This document shows, piece by piece, positions 16,821 through 26,105 of a stretch of 64,000 bases of DNA. Position numbers and translations under genes: made by a program. The stretch lies in NCBI GenBank assembly GCA_016938685.1, contig JAFGUD010000528.1, positions 1 to 64,000 on the forward strand. Reading direction: 5' to 3'. Every line of letters begins with the position of its first letter. Positions within the stretch are counted from its first letter, which is position 1. Under the pieces are notes generated by a model. It ran no database searches. It saw only the letters and a program-made list of their open reading frames with translations, and was not told the origin of the DNA. Source of the stretch: Bacteroidales bacterium (lineage in GTDB: Bacteria; Bacteroidota; Bacteroidia; Bacteroidales; JAFGUD01).

Positions 16821-16900
16821 GATTAACTGGTTAACTGGTTAACTCGATAACTGGTTAACTCGATAACTGGCAAACTGGTTAACTGGTTAACTCGATAACT
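16821..16900. repeat. TTAACTGG / TCGATAACTGG tandem array
   Basis: About eight units alternate between GGTTAACT (8 bases) and TCGATAACTGG (11 bases) over 80 bases, ending 11 bases before the aminopeptidase ATG. There are no spacers, so it is not a CRISPR array. Confidence 0.75.
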
Positions 16901-16910
16901 TATAGGAAAA

Positions 16911-18683
16911 ATGAAAAAAATAAATACAATTATTATTCTACTGTTTTTAAGCATAATTGGCTTTTCGCAGACAGAAATAACAAGTAAAGAAGTTCAAAAT
17001 CATATTGATTTTCTTGCTTCAGATGACTTAAAAGGTCGTTTCCCCGGCACAGAAGGTGATGAAACCGCAGCAAATTACATTCGCGACGAATTTAAAAATT
17101 TAGGCTTAGAATTGTTGTTTGACGATGGTTTTCAGTACTTTGACATACAAACAAAATCTAAGGTTGTTGGTTCAAAATCACTTCAAATTGGTAGTTTTTC
17201 TTGCAAATACGTAGAAGAATATCAGCCTTTGATGTTTTCGGCATCAGGTAAATTTTCCGGTAAAGCAGTTTTTGCAGGATACGGAATGACAATTGAAGAC
17301 GAAAATCAACCTTGGAATGACTATGAAAATCTTGATGTTAAAGGCAAATGGGTTGTGATTTTCAGAGGGAAACCAAATATTGCAGCTTATCCTGAAACGT
17401 ACTTTGATAAATACACAATAGAATATTCAAAAGTGCTTACAGCCTCTGATTTAGGCGCAGTTGGAGTTGTTTTTATAAATGGGTACAACGATTATCCAAA
17501 AGATAAATTGATTGAACCTTGTTTCGGAAGATTTTCAGAAAAAGCTCAAATTCCTGCTTATTCAGTAATAAGATATACCGGCGACAGATTGCTTGGTTTT
17601 GCTGGCAAAAAAGTCGGTGAGGTAGAAAAACTCATCAATGAAACAGGCAAAACTGTTTCGTTTGATTTAGACGTGACAATAAAAAATGACCTTACAATTG
17701 AGCCTGTTATGGTAAAAACTCACAATGTTGTCGCAGTTTTGGAAGGAAGCGATGAAAATTTAAAAGACGAATATATTGTAATTGGCGCACATTACGATCA
17801 TCTTGGTTTTGGTGGCTGTAACTCAGGCTCAAAAATGCCGGATAAGATTGCAATTCATAATGGTGCTGATGACAATGCATCAGGTGTTGCAGGAGTTTTG
17901 GAAATAGCAGAATATTTAGCTGCAAACAAAAATCTACTTGGTAGAAGTATTATTTTTATCGCATTTGGAGCAGAAGAAAGAGGTTTATTGGGCTCAAATT
18001 ATTTTGTGGAAAATCTCCCTGTTGACAAAGACAAAATTTATTGCATGTTGAACATGGATATGATTGGAAAATATAATGGGAAATTGACTGTAATGGGAGC
18101 AGGAACAGCTGCTGAATTTAATGATGTTTTTAACAGTGTTGATTATGACACAACAACGCTAAACGTTAAATTACATGATAAACCGTATTCCGGTTCCGAC
18201 CATGCTTCTTTTATAAGTCATGGTATACCGGCGGTTTTCTTTTATGGCAGTTCAGGGAAAGATTATCATACTCCATTTGATGATGCGGAGTTTATAAATT
18301 CTGAAAGCGCTGCTATTATTATGCAATATGTTGCAAATTCTGCAATAAAATTTTCTATTAAAGAAGGTAATTTAACTTTTGTTGATGTAAAAGACGAAAA
18401 TAATAATAATAATCACGGATATGGAATGAGAGTTAAACTTGGTGTTGTTCCTGCTTTTGAAGATACAGACAATAAAGGGATGAAAATTAGCGGCGTTACA
18501 GATGATAGCCCTGCTCAAAAAGGCGGAATGCAAGCTAATGATATTATTACTGCAATAAATGATGAACCAGTTAGTAATATTTATGATTACATGGAAAGAC
18601 TTAAAAAAATAAACCCCGGCGACAAAACAGTAATAAAAATAAATCGTGGTGGAGAAGAAATTGAAATTGAAATACAGTTTTAG
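16911..18683 (+). CDS. M28-family aminopeptidase with PA and PDZ domains
   Basis: The 590-residue product has a signal peptide (MKKINTIIILLFLSIIGFSQ). A protease-associated (PA) insert lies at about 95-240, the M28 catalytic core at about 260-480 and a PDZ domain at about 500-588 (GVTDDSPAQKGGMQANDII). The zinc-ligand motifs are all present: AHYDHLG, GADDNASG, GAEERGLLG, NMDMIG and YHTPFDD. Family members are exported exopeptidases that remove N-terminal residues from peptides, so this probably works in the periplasm or on the surface. The start codon follows directly after a tandem repeat array, leaving only a short unique upstream region. The ChaN-like gene lies 70 bases downstream. Confidence 0.9.
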   Translation: MKKINTIIILLFLSIIGFSQTEITSKEVQNHIDFLASDDLKGRFPGTEGDETAANYIRDEFKNLGLELLFDDGFQYFDIQTKSKVVGSKSLQIGSFSCKYVEEYQPLMFSASGKFSGKAVFAGYGMTIEDENQPWNDYENLDVKGKWVVIFRGKPNIAAYPETYFDKYTIEYSKVLTASDLGAVGVVFINGYNDYPKDKLIEPCFGRFSEKAQIPAYSVIRYTGDRLLGFAGKKVGEVEKLINETGKTVSFDLDVTIKNDLTIEPVMVKTHNVVAVLEGSDENLKDEYIVIGAHYDHLGFGGCNSGSKMPDKIAIHNGADDNASGVAGVLEIAEYLAANKNLLGRSIIFIAFGAEERGLLGSNYFVENLPVDKDKIYCMLNMDMIGKYNGKLTVMGAGTAAEFNDVFNSVDYDTTTLNVKLHDKPYSGSDHASFISHGIPAVFFYGSSGKDYHTPFDDAEFINSESAAIIMQYVANSAIKFSIKEGNLTFVDVKDENNNNNHGYGMRVKLGVVPAFEDTDNKGMKISGVTDDSPAQKGGMQANDIITAINDEPVSNIYDYMERLKKINPGDKTVIKINRGGEEIEIEIQF

Positions 18684-18700
18684 ATAAAAAATAATTTAGA

Positions 18701-18730
18701 ATGAAAGACTGAGAACTGAACGACTGAAAC
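18701..18730. repeat. Degenerate GACTGA repeat
   Basis: AAAGACTGAGAACTGAACGACTGAAA-type units fill most of the gap between the M28 and ChaN-like genes. It belongs to the same family as 7652-7699. Confidence 0.5.
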
Positions 18731-18753
18731 ACAAAACAAAATAAAAAATAAAC

Positions 18754-19620
18754 ATGAAAATAAAACTTGTATTAATTGCACTGTTGATAACATTTGGTGC
18801 TAATGCACAGAATTTATCGGCGTATAAAATTTTTGATAAATCGGGTAATGAAGTAGATTATACAACCATGATAAATGATTTATCAGATGCAGAATTTGTG
18901 TTTTTTGGAGAATTACATAACAATCCAATTTCACATTGGTTAGAATTAAACGTAACAAAGTCGCTTTATGAAATAAAAAAGGAAAACCTTGTACTTGGTG
19001 CAGAAATGTTCGAATCTGATAATCAGGTTATATTTGATGAATATCAACAAGGAATTATACTTGAAAAAAACTTTGAAGAAGAAATGAGACTCTGGCCTAA
19101 TTATGAGACTGATTATAAGCCAATTGTTAATTTTGCCATAGAAAATAATGTGCATTTTGTAGCCACAAATATTCCTCGTAGATATGCAAATGTAGTTTTC
19201 AAGCAAGATTTTGCGGGTTTAGATAATATTTCACACGAAGCGGAAAAATTTATTGCACCATTGCCTATCAAGTGGGATCCCGAAGTTGCATGTTACAAAG
19301 AAATGATAGAAGGAATGCAAGGTATGGGTGGACACGGAAATGAAACTATTGCAAAAGCACAAGCTATAAAAGATGCTACTATGGCACACTTTATCTTAAA
19401 AAATTGGGATAAAGGAAATTTATTTTTGCATTTTAATGGTTCTTATCATTCCGATAATCATGAAGGTATATGTTGGTATATTTATCAGGAAAAGCCGAAA
19501 GCTAAAATAATGACTATAACAACTGTTTTACAAAGTGATGTTTCTGTATTGGAAGAAGATTATAAAAACACTGCTGATTATATAATTTGTGTTCCCGAAG
19601 ATATGACAACTACTTATTAG
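18754..19620 (+). CDS. ChaN-like haem-binding/uptake family protein
   Basis: The 288-residue product has a signal peptide ending near FGANAQ. The ChaN (Cofac_haem_bdg, Tiki-like) signature is clear: VFFGELHNNPISHWLEL near residue 50, LGAEMFESDNQVIFDEY near 80, ATNIPRRYANVV near 135 and LHFNGSYHSDNHEGI near 225. ChaN proteins are iron-regulated envelope proteins proposed to bind haem between paired subunits; the wider fold also includes metalloproteases, so the biochemical role is not settled. No lipobox is seen, so it is probably soluble in the periplasm. No ferric uptake or TonB gene is adjacent. Confidence 0.85.
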   Translation: MKIKLVLIALLITFGANAQNLSAYKIFDKSGNEVDYTTMINDLSDAEFVFFGELHNNPISHWLELNVTKSLYEIKKENLVLGAEMFESDNQVIFDEYQQGIILEKNFEEEMRLWPNYETDYKPIVNFAIENNVHFVATNIPRRYANVVFKQDFAGLDNISHEAEKFIAPLPIKWDPEVACYKEMIEGMQGMGGHGNETIAKAQAIKDATMAHFILKNWDKGNLFLHFNGSYHSDNHEGICWYIYQEKPKAKIMTITTVLQSDVSVLEEDYKNTADYIICVPEDMTTTY

Positions 19621-19626
19621 AAGTAA

Positions 19627-19697
19627 AAAAAGAGGCTGTTCTGATGATTAACATGAGGTGATGATGGAGGAAGGTTAGGTTTATTTAGAACAGCCTC
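19627..19697 (-). terminator. Terminator with long loop
   Basis: GAGGCTGTTCT (19632-19642) pairs with AGAACAGCCTC (19687-19697) in an 11-bp perfect stem; the loop is 44 bases. On the minus strand the stem is followed by seven T residues, so it serves the gene ending at 19706. Confidence 0.7.
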
Positions 19698-19705
19698 CGG
19701 TTATT

Positions 19706-20476
19706 TTATAATTCAATAATCGAACTTGTATTTGAAGTCAACATGTTTTGACTTTCACTTTCAAAGATGTTTGTTTCAGCATTTGAATTGTCTGATGAAA
19801 AATAATTTGTATTTAAAACGGACATTGCACTTATTGTTGAGTTTTCTTTCATTTCGATTTGTTTTGAACTAACGTTGCAAACTAATTCACCAAAGATTAA
19901 AAGATTAACACTCTCATCTAGTAATATTGGGCTATTGATTAGTAAATTGTCGCAAGTTATGTTTGAATTTGCTGCAATGTATGTAGAGCCGGTAGAGCAA
20001 ATTTCTAAATTCGAATAATCATTAGAAGGAATAGTTTGGTTACTTCCCATAAAAATTACTGTTGAAAGAGTATCATATTTAAATTTTGTTGCTGAAATTT
20101 GTCCTTTGTCTAAAAAAAAAGTAGATTTTGATTTAGCTTTAAATTCGCCAGAAATATTTACAATACCTTCTTTTAACAAAAAAACTCCTTCTAAATTAAT
20201 ATTGCCTGAAATGTTTAATTCGCAGTTTTGGTTTATTTCAAGCGAACTATGACTTTGAATTGTTAAACTTTTGATATAAGTATTTGCGCAAATTATAGGT
20301 TTGTTTTTAGAATAACTACTAATAATTACTTCGCTTGCTTGATCAGGAATTTGTCCATTTTCCCAATTATCTGGATTAAACCAGCAATTATCTTTTTCTC
20401 CTGTCCATACATTTGTTTGAGAGAATGAAAATCCGGCTAAAAAGATTATGAATAATATTGAAATTAGTTTTTTCAT
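19706..20476 (-). CDS. Secreted surface-type protein of unknown function
   Basis: The 256-residue product has a signal peptide ending near GFSFSQ. The mature N-terminus has the pattern WTGEKDNCWFNPDNWENGQIP, seen at the start of many exported Bacteroidota beta-helix or G8-like proteins. The rest is a run of short strands with repeated valine/isoleucine-rich patterns (LTIQSHSSLEI, ELNISGNINLEG, GIVNISGEFKAKS), consistent with a small right-handed beta-helix. No C-terminal type IX sorting domain is evident. It lies 102 bases downstream of trmD on the same strand and ends at its own terminator. Function unknown. Confidence 0.65.
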   Translation of the reverse strand: MKKLISILFIIFLAGFSFSQTNVWTGEKDNCWFNPDNWENGQIPDQASEVIISSYSKNKPIICANTYIKSLTIQSHSSLEINQNCELNISGNINLEGVFLLKEGIVNISGEFKAKSKSTFFLDKGQISATKFKYDTLSTVIFMGSNQTIPSNDYSNLEICSTGSTYIAANSNITCDNLLINSPILLDESVNLLIFGELVCNVSSKQIEMKENSTISAMSVLNTNYFSSDNSNAETNIFESESQNMLTSNTSSIIEL

Positions 20477-20578
20477 GACAGTAATTTTTCTTTATTTACT
20501 ATCATTAACGCATTTTAAAATGTTCAGGATTGAGTTTATTTACCTAAAAAATGCAAATAGGTGTTTTTGCCTAAAAAA

Positions 20579-21259
20579 TTATTCGTCGTCCAATAAATCA
20601 GGTCTAAGATTTTGGGTTCGTTCCAAAGATTGTTCTTGTTGCCATTTGTCAATTTCCTTGAAATTTCCTGATAGTAGTATTTCGGGGACTTTCCAGCCTC
20701 TAAAATCAGCCGGACGAGTGTAAACAGGCGGCGCGAGTAAATTGTCCTGAAAAGAGTCAGAAAGTGCCGAAGTTTCATCAGAAATTGCCCCCGGAATAAG
20801 TCTTACAATGCTGTCAACCATTACGGCAGCAGCTAATTCGCCTCCGGTTAAAACAAAATCGCCGATTGAAAATTCTTTTGTAATTAGATGTTCTCTAATT
20901 CTGTGGTCTATACCTTTGTAATGCCCACAAAGAATCAGAATATTTTCTTTCATCGAAAATTGGTTGGCGTCTTTTTGCTTAAATTGCTCACCATCAGGAC
21001 TTGTGTAAATTATTTCATCGTATTTTCGTTCAGAAGTAAGTTTTGTTATTGCCTTAAAAATCGGTTCAATCATCAAAACCATTCCGGAACCTCCTCCGTA
21101 TTGATAATCATCTACTTGCCTGTATTTATCATCGGTAAATTCACGAATATTATGAACGTAAATTTCAACTAAGCCTTTGTCTTGCACTCTTTTAACAATA
21201 GAATTATTCAACGGACTATCAAGAATTTCTGGAACAACTGTTAATATGTCAATACGCAT
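20579..21259 (-). CDS. trmD: tRNA (guanine-N1)-methyltransferase TrmD
   Basis: TrmD methylates G37 of tRNAs using S-adenosylmethionine, preventing frameshifting. The 226-residue product matches the family length and carries the knotted SPOUT-fold motifs: [11 protein letters not shown] at the start, [39 protein letters not shown] and [12 protein letters not shown]. The C-terminal region [18 protein letters not shown] is also typical. Unlike the common arrangement, no rimM, rpsP or rplS gene is adjacent; the flanking genes encode a secreted protein and a phosphopantetheinyl transferase. The start is the ATG giving the standard N-terminus. Confidence 0.96.
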   Translation of the reverse strand: MRIDILTVVPEILDSPLNNSIVKRVQDKGLVEIYVHNIREFTDDKYRQVDDYQYGGGSGMVLMIEPIFKAITKLTSERKYDEIIYTSPDGEQFKQKDANQFSMKENILILCGHYKGIDHRIREHLITKEFSIGDFVLTGGELAAAVMVDSIVRLIPGAISDETSALSDSFQDNLLAPPVYTRPADFRGWKVPEILLSGNFKEIDKWQQEQSLERTQNLRPDLLDDE

Positions 21260-21340
21260 TTTGTAATTATTAATTAGAAGTGTTTTTTATATTTTATCAA
21301 CCCAGGTATTATCAAAATATCTGATTTTCAATAATAAACC

Positions 21341-21365
21341 ATTTTCGTCTCTGCGAGCTATAGCG
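21341..21365. repeat. CGTCATTGCGAG-type repeat fragment
   Basis: ATTTTCGTCTCTGCGAGCTATAGCG-like sequence here matches, in inverse orientation, 32081-32106. It resembles a repeat scattered through many bacterial genomes. A short match to the 92-bp element (GTCTCTAACTCGT, 21371-21383) follows. Confidence 0.5.
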
Positions 21366-21413
21366 TAACAGTCTCTAACTCGTCAAAAACCATTAATCAT
21401 TAACTATTAATCA

Positions 21414-22037
21414 TTAATCATTTTGTGTGTAAGCAAAAACATATTCATCTACAAATCCGAATTTTATTTTAGTTTCAATCGTATTTTTAATAATAACTTT
21501 TACTGAATTTTCAGTTGTAAAGTCAAATTCAGGAATTATAATTCCATGGATAAAAGCAAGGTTTTTTTCGCCGTAAAATTTGTAAGCTGCTTCTTTTATA
21601 GACCACAGTAGAGTTGTGATTTGAGAATCTGTGATGTCAAAAAATGATTTTTCTTCATCGGAAATAAACTTTGATGCAACCTTAACAGTAATTTCGCTGA
21701 TTTTTTGAATATCAATTCCAACTTCCGCAGTTTCTGATGCTATAACAGCAACGTAATCATTTGAATGAGAAATACTTATTTTGTGTGTGTCTGTATAAGG
21801 TTTTCCAAAGTTATCATATTTAATATTAATTTTATTTTCCAAATTACAGGCATTTTTTATTAAATAACGACTTAAAAGCCATTCTTTTTGTCTTCTCTCA
21901 TTTTTTAAAAATTTTAAATATTCAAAATCAGATTCAGTAAGATGATTTAAAATCAATTTCTTAATTTTTTCCAGCGACTCTTGTATTTCCCAGATTAAAA
22001 TCACCGAATCCTTGTATTTTATAGTTTTTTTCAGCAT
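21414..22037 (-). CDS. 4'-phosphopantetheinyl transferase (Sfp-like)
   Basis: The enzyme moves the phosphopantetheine arm of coenzyme A onto a serine of acyl or peptidyl carrier proteins. The 207-residue product has the family hallmarks: KISISHSNDYVAV near residue 90, the metal-binding GIDIQKI near 113 and the LLWSIKEAAYKFYG helix (W-x-x-KEA-x-K) near 152-165. The size fits a Sfp/AcpT-like rather than a short AcpS-like protein. No biosynthetic cluster is adjacent, so fatty acid synthase ACP is the likely substrate. It is 116 bases downstream of gldD on the same strand, the gap being filled with CTGAAGA-type repeats. Confidence 0.88.
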   Translation of the reverse strand: MLKKTIKYKDSVILIWEIQESLEKIKKLILNHLTESDFEYLKFLKNERRQKEWLLSRYLIKNACNLENKINIKYDNFGKPYTDTHKISISHSNDYVAVIASETAEVGIDIQKISEITVKVASKFISDEEKSFFDITDSQITTLLWSIKEAAYKFYGEKNLAFIHGIIIPEFDFTTENSVKVIIKNTIETKIKFGFVDEYVFAYTQND

Positions 22038-22040
22038 TTT

Positions 22041-22151
22041 TTAGTCCTTCAGTTATTCAGTCTTCAGTCTTCAGTCGTTCAGTCTTCGGTTCTCTGTCTT
22101 CAGGCATTCATTCGGTCCTTTATTCAATTATCAATTATTAACTATTAATTG
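22041..22151. repeat. CTTCAGT array plus TTAATTATTAA stretch
   Basis: The gap between gldD and the transferase gene is almost entirely repeat: degenerate CAGTCTTCAGT units (22041-22120, the reverse complement of the GACTGAAG family) followed by CAATTATTAACTATTAATTG-type sequence up to the gldD stop. Confidence 0.65.
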
Positions 22152-22153
22152 TG

Positions 22154-22726
22154 TTATTTCCATTCAAAGCTTTCGATCAGGTGCATTACATCAACTTTTA
22201 AGAAATCAACAGCAGGAGCAAGAGAATCGGAATTAGGAGCCACTTTGAAGTAAAGTGAACCTCTGAACATATAATTAACGCTGTCTGTGATGTGAAATTG
22301 CATTGGACTTGCAGCATTTCCTTCAATAAAAAATATTGTTGCATAAACTTTTAAGCTGTCGTCAAAGTAGTCTTTTGCCTCAATAGCATCTGCTTTTACA
22401 GTGTGTTTATAAACCAAAGTGTGCGAGTCGTCTAATAAAGAATCCAAATTGTTGTTTATTTCTTTTAAAGTAATGTGAATGTGAGCTTTGTATTGACTTA
22501 GGTCAATGTTTAACCAACAAGGTTTATGTCCGTAATCTTCATCATTATTTATTTTTGCATAAACAGGATAGTCAAAAGTGTATGGACATTCATCAGAAGA
22601 ATACCTTTGATACTCATGTTCAGGGAAAGTTAGCCTGAAATATGCATCTGGTTTAGGATTTGGTGTCTCGTTACAAGAAATTAAACTTATTGCTATAAAA
22701 GCAAGTAAAACTATTGTTCTATTCAT
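22154..22726 (-). CDS. gldD: Gliding motility lipoprotein GldD
   Basis: GldD is one of the lipoproteins required for gliding motility and type IX secretion in Bacteroidota, though its exact role is not established. The 190-residue product has a lipobox SLISC (Cys18) and the family pattern PKPDAYFRLTFPEHEYQ, CPYTFDYPVYA, CWLNIDLSQYKA, HITLKEINNNL, AHTLVYKH-like and SLYFKVAPNSDSLAPAVDFLK. Length and motif order match GldD throughout. It lies 11 bases downstream of recF on the same strand. The usual partner gldE is not next to it in this window. Its presence indicates that the organism has a type IX secretion or gliding apparatus. Confidence 0.9.
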   Translation of the reverse strand: MNRTIVLLAFIAISLISCNETPNPKPDAYFRLTFPEHEYQRYSSDECPYTFDYPVYAKINNDEDYGHKPCWLNIDLSQYKAHIHITLKEINNNLDSLLDDSHTLVYKHTVKADAIEAKDYFDDSLKVYATIFFIEGNAASPMQFHITDSVNYMFRGSLYFKVAPNSDSLAPAVDFLKVDVMHLIESFEWK

Positions 22727-22737
22727 GGTTTTTAAGG

Positions 22738-23841
22738 TTATAGTGTTTTAAAGTTACCTGAATCAACTTCAATTATCGAAAAATCAACTTTAGCCGGTTT
22801 TAAAATTTCTTCAAGTTTTTCTTTATCGGTGTGAGTAATAAATATTTGGCCAAAATGATTATCTGATACCAGGTTAACAACATTTTCAACTCTGTTATTG
22901 TCCAACTTATCAAAAATATCATCTAATAATAAAATTGGTCTAAAACCGGTATGTTCTTTTATAAAATTAGTTTGTGCAAATTTCAAAGAAGTTACAAAAG
23001 TTTTTTGTTGGCCTTGCGAAGCTGTTTTTTTGAGTTGATACCCATTTATAGTAAAAATTAAATCATCTTTGTGGATACCGGCAGAAGTTCTCTGGATTGC
23101 TAAGTCTTTTTTTAAACTGTTTTTTAGAATCGTTTCAATATCAGATTCTTGCAAATCAGATTTATATTCAATATTTACATTTTCGTTTGTACCTGAAATT
23201 TTTTTGTAATATTCGTCAAAAATATCAATATATTCATCAAAGAAGGCTTTACGTTTATTGTAAATAATTGGACTTAATTCAACTAATTTATAATCCCAAA
23301 TTTCAAGCATTCCTTTATCAAAAAAGCTGTTTTCAGCAAATTTTTTCAGTAAAGTATTTCGTTGCAATAATGATTTTTTGTAATTAATTAAGGAAATTAA
23401 ATATTCTCTGTCATATTGAGCTATAATAGAATCAATAAAATTTCGTCTTAACTCGCTTCCGTCAAGAATCAAATCAATATCGAACGGAGTAATCATTACA
23501 ACAGGAAACATTCCAAAATGGTCAGAAAGTTTTTTGTGTTTTTTATCGTTAAGTTTAACTGTTTTGCCTTTTTCGGCTGAAAACGAAGACTTAACAGAAG
23601 AAATGTCATCTTTTTTTAAAAATTTACCTTCAACAAGGAAGAAATTTTCGTTGTGTTTAATGTTCTGATTATCAATATGATTAAAATAACTTCTTGTAAA
23701 AGCCAAATAATAAATTGCATCAAGAAAATTTGTTTTTCCGGTTCCGTTATCACCAACCAAACAATTAATTTTAGCTGATAAATCTAGTTTGACATCAGAA
23801 ATATTTTTGAAGTTATTTATTTTAATCCGTTGTAAATTCAT
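22738..23841 (-). CDS. recF: DNA replication and repair protein RecF
   Basis: RecF, an SMC-like ATPase, works with RecO and RecR to load RecA at single-strand gaps. The 367-residue product carries Walker A GDNGTGKTNFLDAIYYLAF near residue 33, the GQQKTFVTSLKFAQ signature near 275 and Walker B PILLLDDIFDKLD near 305. The start at 23841 gives the canonical MNLQRIKINNFKN N-terminus; a longer in-frame start 18 bases upstream was rejected. It is followed by gldD after 11 bases, so the two are probably cotranscribed. dnaA, dnaN and gyrB are not adjacent. Confidence 0.95.
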   Translation of the reverse strand: MNLQRIKINNFKNISDVKLDLSAKINCLVGDNGTGKTNFLDAIYYLAFTRSYFNHIDNQNIKHNENFFLVEGKFLKKDDISSVKSSFSAEKGKTVKLNDKKHKKLSDHFGMFPVVMITPFDIDLILDGSELRRNFIDSIIAQYDREYLISLINYKKSLLQRNTLLKKFAENSFFDKGMLEIWDYKLVELSPIIYNKRKAFFDEYIDIFDEYYKKISGTNENVNIEYKSDLQESDIETILKNSLKKDLAIQRTSAGIHKDDLIFTINGYQLKKTASQGQQKTFVTSLKFAQTNFIKEHTGFRPILLLDDIFDKLDNNRVENVVNLVSDNHFGQIFITHTDKEKLEEILKPAKVDFSIIEVDSGNFKTL

Positions 23842-23902
23842 TGTTCCAAAATAAGCCACAAAATTAGAAAAAAAATATATATTAAAGAATATGACGACAA
23901 TC

Positions 23903-23933
23903 TTGTATATTATGATATTTCTATTTAGGTTTG
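23903..23933 (+). promoter_or_regulatory. Bacteroidota-type promoter
   Basis: TTG (23903-23905), a 20-base spacer and TAGGTTTG (23926-23933) match the consensus upstream of the tandem phosphatase genes. Confidence 0.6.
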
Positions 23934-23970
23934 TAAAGTTATTTCTAAATTTCTTTTAAACACTTTGGGA

Positions 23971-26103
23971 ATGAAAGCCTATGTTTTTATAATATATTTA
24001 TTCCTTTCATCGTTAATGAGCGCCCAATACAACGTTGATTCTTTGCTTAATTTGTATTCTAATTCAAAAGATGCAAATAAAAAAATTGAGCTATTAGAGG
24101 AGATTTCTAATGAATTAACATATTATTCCATTGATTCTGCCCTATATTACACATCACTTGCAATTGATTTGGCTTTAACTAACAAAATTGATGAGCAGAT
24201 AATAAGACAAATGATTAGGCTAGGGCGTTTTCAAACTTTGATTTCTGATTTTGAAAGTGCAAGAAAAACACTTAATACTTGTTTAATATATGCAAACGCT
24301 GCCGGAGATGAAAAATCAAAAGGAACAATTTTACACTCAATTGCCTACGGCTATTTTTATGAATTTCAATATATTGAAGCATTAAATTATTATTTTGAAG
24401 CTCTTACTATAAGAGAAAAAATTCAGGATTCTTCAGGGATTGCAGCAACAAACAACAATATTGGACTTATTTATTGGAATTTGAGACAATACAATCAAGC
24501 ACTTATTTATTTTGAAGATGCTCTTGAAATGTACGAAGCGATAGGAAATCTGGGCGGAGTTGGTACTTGTTATTCCAATTGTGGAATGATTTATTCGGAA
24601 TTAGGTAACATTGATAGTGCGCTTTATTTTTTTAGAAATTCGCTTAAAATTTCTCTGGAACTTCAGGATTATTCGTACATAGCTACAGATTATGCCAATA
24701 TAGGAGTAGCTTTTGTGAAAAAACAGATGTTTGATTCTGCTAAAATATTTTTGGTCAGAGCTTATAATATTGAAAAAGAATTTGATAATGCTTATAATTT
24801 TGCAATCGTAACGCTCAATCTTGCAGATGTTTATGTTTCTGAGAATAAGTTAGACAGTGCTTTGTCTTTTCTTTATTCGTCTGAAAATAAGGCAAAAGAA
24901 ATTCATGCTGTTGATGTTTTAGAAGGAGTTTATAATCAAATTGCCAGAATATATTATAAAAGAGGACTGTTTAAAGAAGCTTTTAATTTTTTAGATTTGC
25001 ATGTTAAATACAAAGACACTGTTTTTGATGAAGATGTAGCAGAGCAAATAACTGAGTTGGAACATCAATTTTCAGTTGAGAAAAAAAACGAAGAAATACA
25101 ATTTCAGGAATTGTTATTAGAACAGCAAGAAACAAAATTAGAAACCCAAAAAAAATCACTTTTTTATCTTAAGTTATTTATCATTTCTCTCTTAATATTT
25201 GGTTTTGTAACAATTTGGTTTTTTGTTAAAAATAAAAAATCATATAAATTATTGGAAAATAGAAATGATGAAATTATGTCTCAAAAAGAAAAAATCGAAG
25301 AGCAAAATATCATAATTACGAACCAAAATGTTGCTATAAAATCAAGCATTACTTATGCCAGTGATATTATTGTTGCAATGTTGCCAAATGAAAATGAAAT
25401 TGATCTTTATTTTGAGAATTACATCTTTTTTTCACCAAAAGAAATTGTATCAGGTGACTTTTATCAAATGTACGTAAAAAATGAAGATATCTTTTTTATT
25501 TTAGCCGATTGTGCCGGACATGGTGTTCCTGGCGCTTTGTTGTCAATGCTGAATATTAGGATTTTGAACAGATTAATTAACGTTTATGAACTTTCTGACC
25601 CATCTGAAATAATTAAAGAACTTGACAATGAATTGTCAAAATCATTAATGAAGGAAGGTGAAGAAAATAAAGATGTTATAGATTTAGGGATAATAAAATT
25701 CTCAAAAAAATTAAATGATGGAAATGAATTAAAAGTGCAATATTCCGGAGCTAGTAGAGATTTAGTTTATTATAATCCTGATACCAAAATGCTTGAGCGA
25801 CAAACCGCAGTTAAAAGTTTTGTAGGGGGACCTGCTATTTTAAAACAAACATATATTACACATGAATTTTTATTACCTTTAGATACCGTTTTTTATTTAT
25901 ATACAGACGGAGTTGTTGATCAAACCAATAAAGAAAATATTAAACTAGGAAGAAAAAGATTAGTTAACAAAATAGAAGATATTGCGATATTACCAATAGT
26001 AGAACAAGGAAAAAAGATGGATAATTTGTTTTTAGAATGGAATACTGATTATGCTCAAATTGATGATATTACATTTATTGCTTTAAAATTTAAACCACAA
26101 TAG
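23971..26103 (+). CDS. Exported TPR / SpoIIE-type phosphatase (first of tandem pair)
   Basis: The 710-residue product has a signal peptide (cut near SLMSAQ), TPR repeats over about 50-350, a membrane span at about 395-418, a coiled coil to about 455 and a SpoIIE/PP2C phosphatase domain to the end. Catalytic motifs include EIVSGDFYQ, ADCAGHGVPGALLSM and YTDGVVDQ. The usual DGMD metal motif reads DVID, keeping the second Asp. ATG 23971 is chosen over a TTG 6 bases upstream. The architecture matches the gene at 1114, and a third copy starts 2 bases after this stop. The TPRs probably face the periplasm and the phosphatase the cytoplasm; the substrate is unknown. Confidence 0.85.
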   Translation: MKAYVFIIYLFLSSLMSAQYNVDSLLNLYSNSKDANKKIELLEEISNELTYYSIDSALYYTSLAIDLALTNKIDEQIIRQMIRLGRFQTLISDFESARKTLNTCLIYANAAGDEKSKGTILHSIAYGYFYEFQYIEALNYYFEALTIREKIQDSSGIAATNNNIGLIYWNLRQYNQALIYFEDALEMYEAIGNLGGVGTCYSNCGMIYSELGNIDSALYFFRNSLKISLELQDYSYIATDYANIGVAFVKKQMFDSAKIFLVRAYNIEKEFDNAYNFAIVTLNLADVYVSENKLDSALSFLYSSENKAKEIHAVDVLEGVYNQIARIYYKRGLFKEAFNFLDLHVKYKDTVFDEDVAEQITELEHQFSVEKKNEEIQFQELLLEQQETKLETQKKSLFYLKLFIISLLIFGFVTIWFFVKNKKSYKLLENRNDEIMSQKEKIEEQNIIITNQNVAIKSSITYASDIIVAMLPNENEIDLYFENYIFFSPKEIVSGDFYQMYVKNEDIFFILADCAGHGVPGALLSMLNIRILNRLINVYELSDPSEIIKELDNELSKSLMKEGEENKDVIDLGIIKFSKKLNDGNELKVQYSGASRDLVYYNPDTKMLERQTAVKSFVGGPAILKQTYITHEFLLPLDTVFYLYTDGVVDQTNKENIKLGRKRLVNKIEDIAILPIVEQGKKMDNLFLEWNTDYAQIDDITFIALKFKPQ

Positions 26104-26105
26104 AA

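Larger units (their letters stand above)
16545..16910. other. Repeat-filled intergenic region
   Basis: This 366-base gap has no gene. It holds a TTAATAATTGATAG-type AT stretch (16542-16571), two GGGGC/GCCCC units (16593-16610, 16649-16667) and a TTAACTGG array (16821-16900) that runs up to the next start codon. Confidence 0.7.

Noticed and set aside
16821-16900. CRISPR-like array
   Set aside because: The units are 8-11 bases without spacers, so it is a simple tandem repeat.
20448-20723. 91-residue plus-strand reading frame
   Set aside because: It overlaps the 3' end of trmD and the 5' end of the secreted-protein gene on the other strand; no family pattern.
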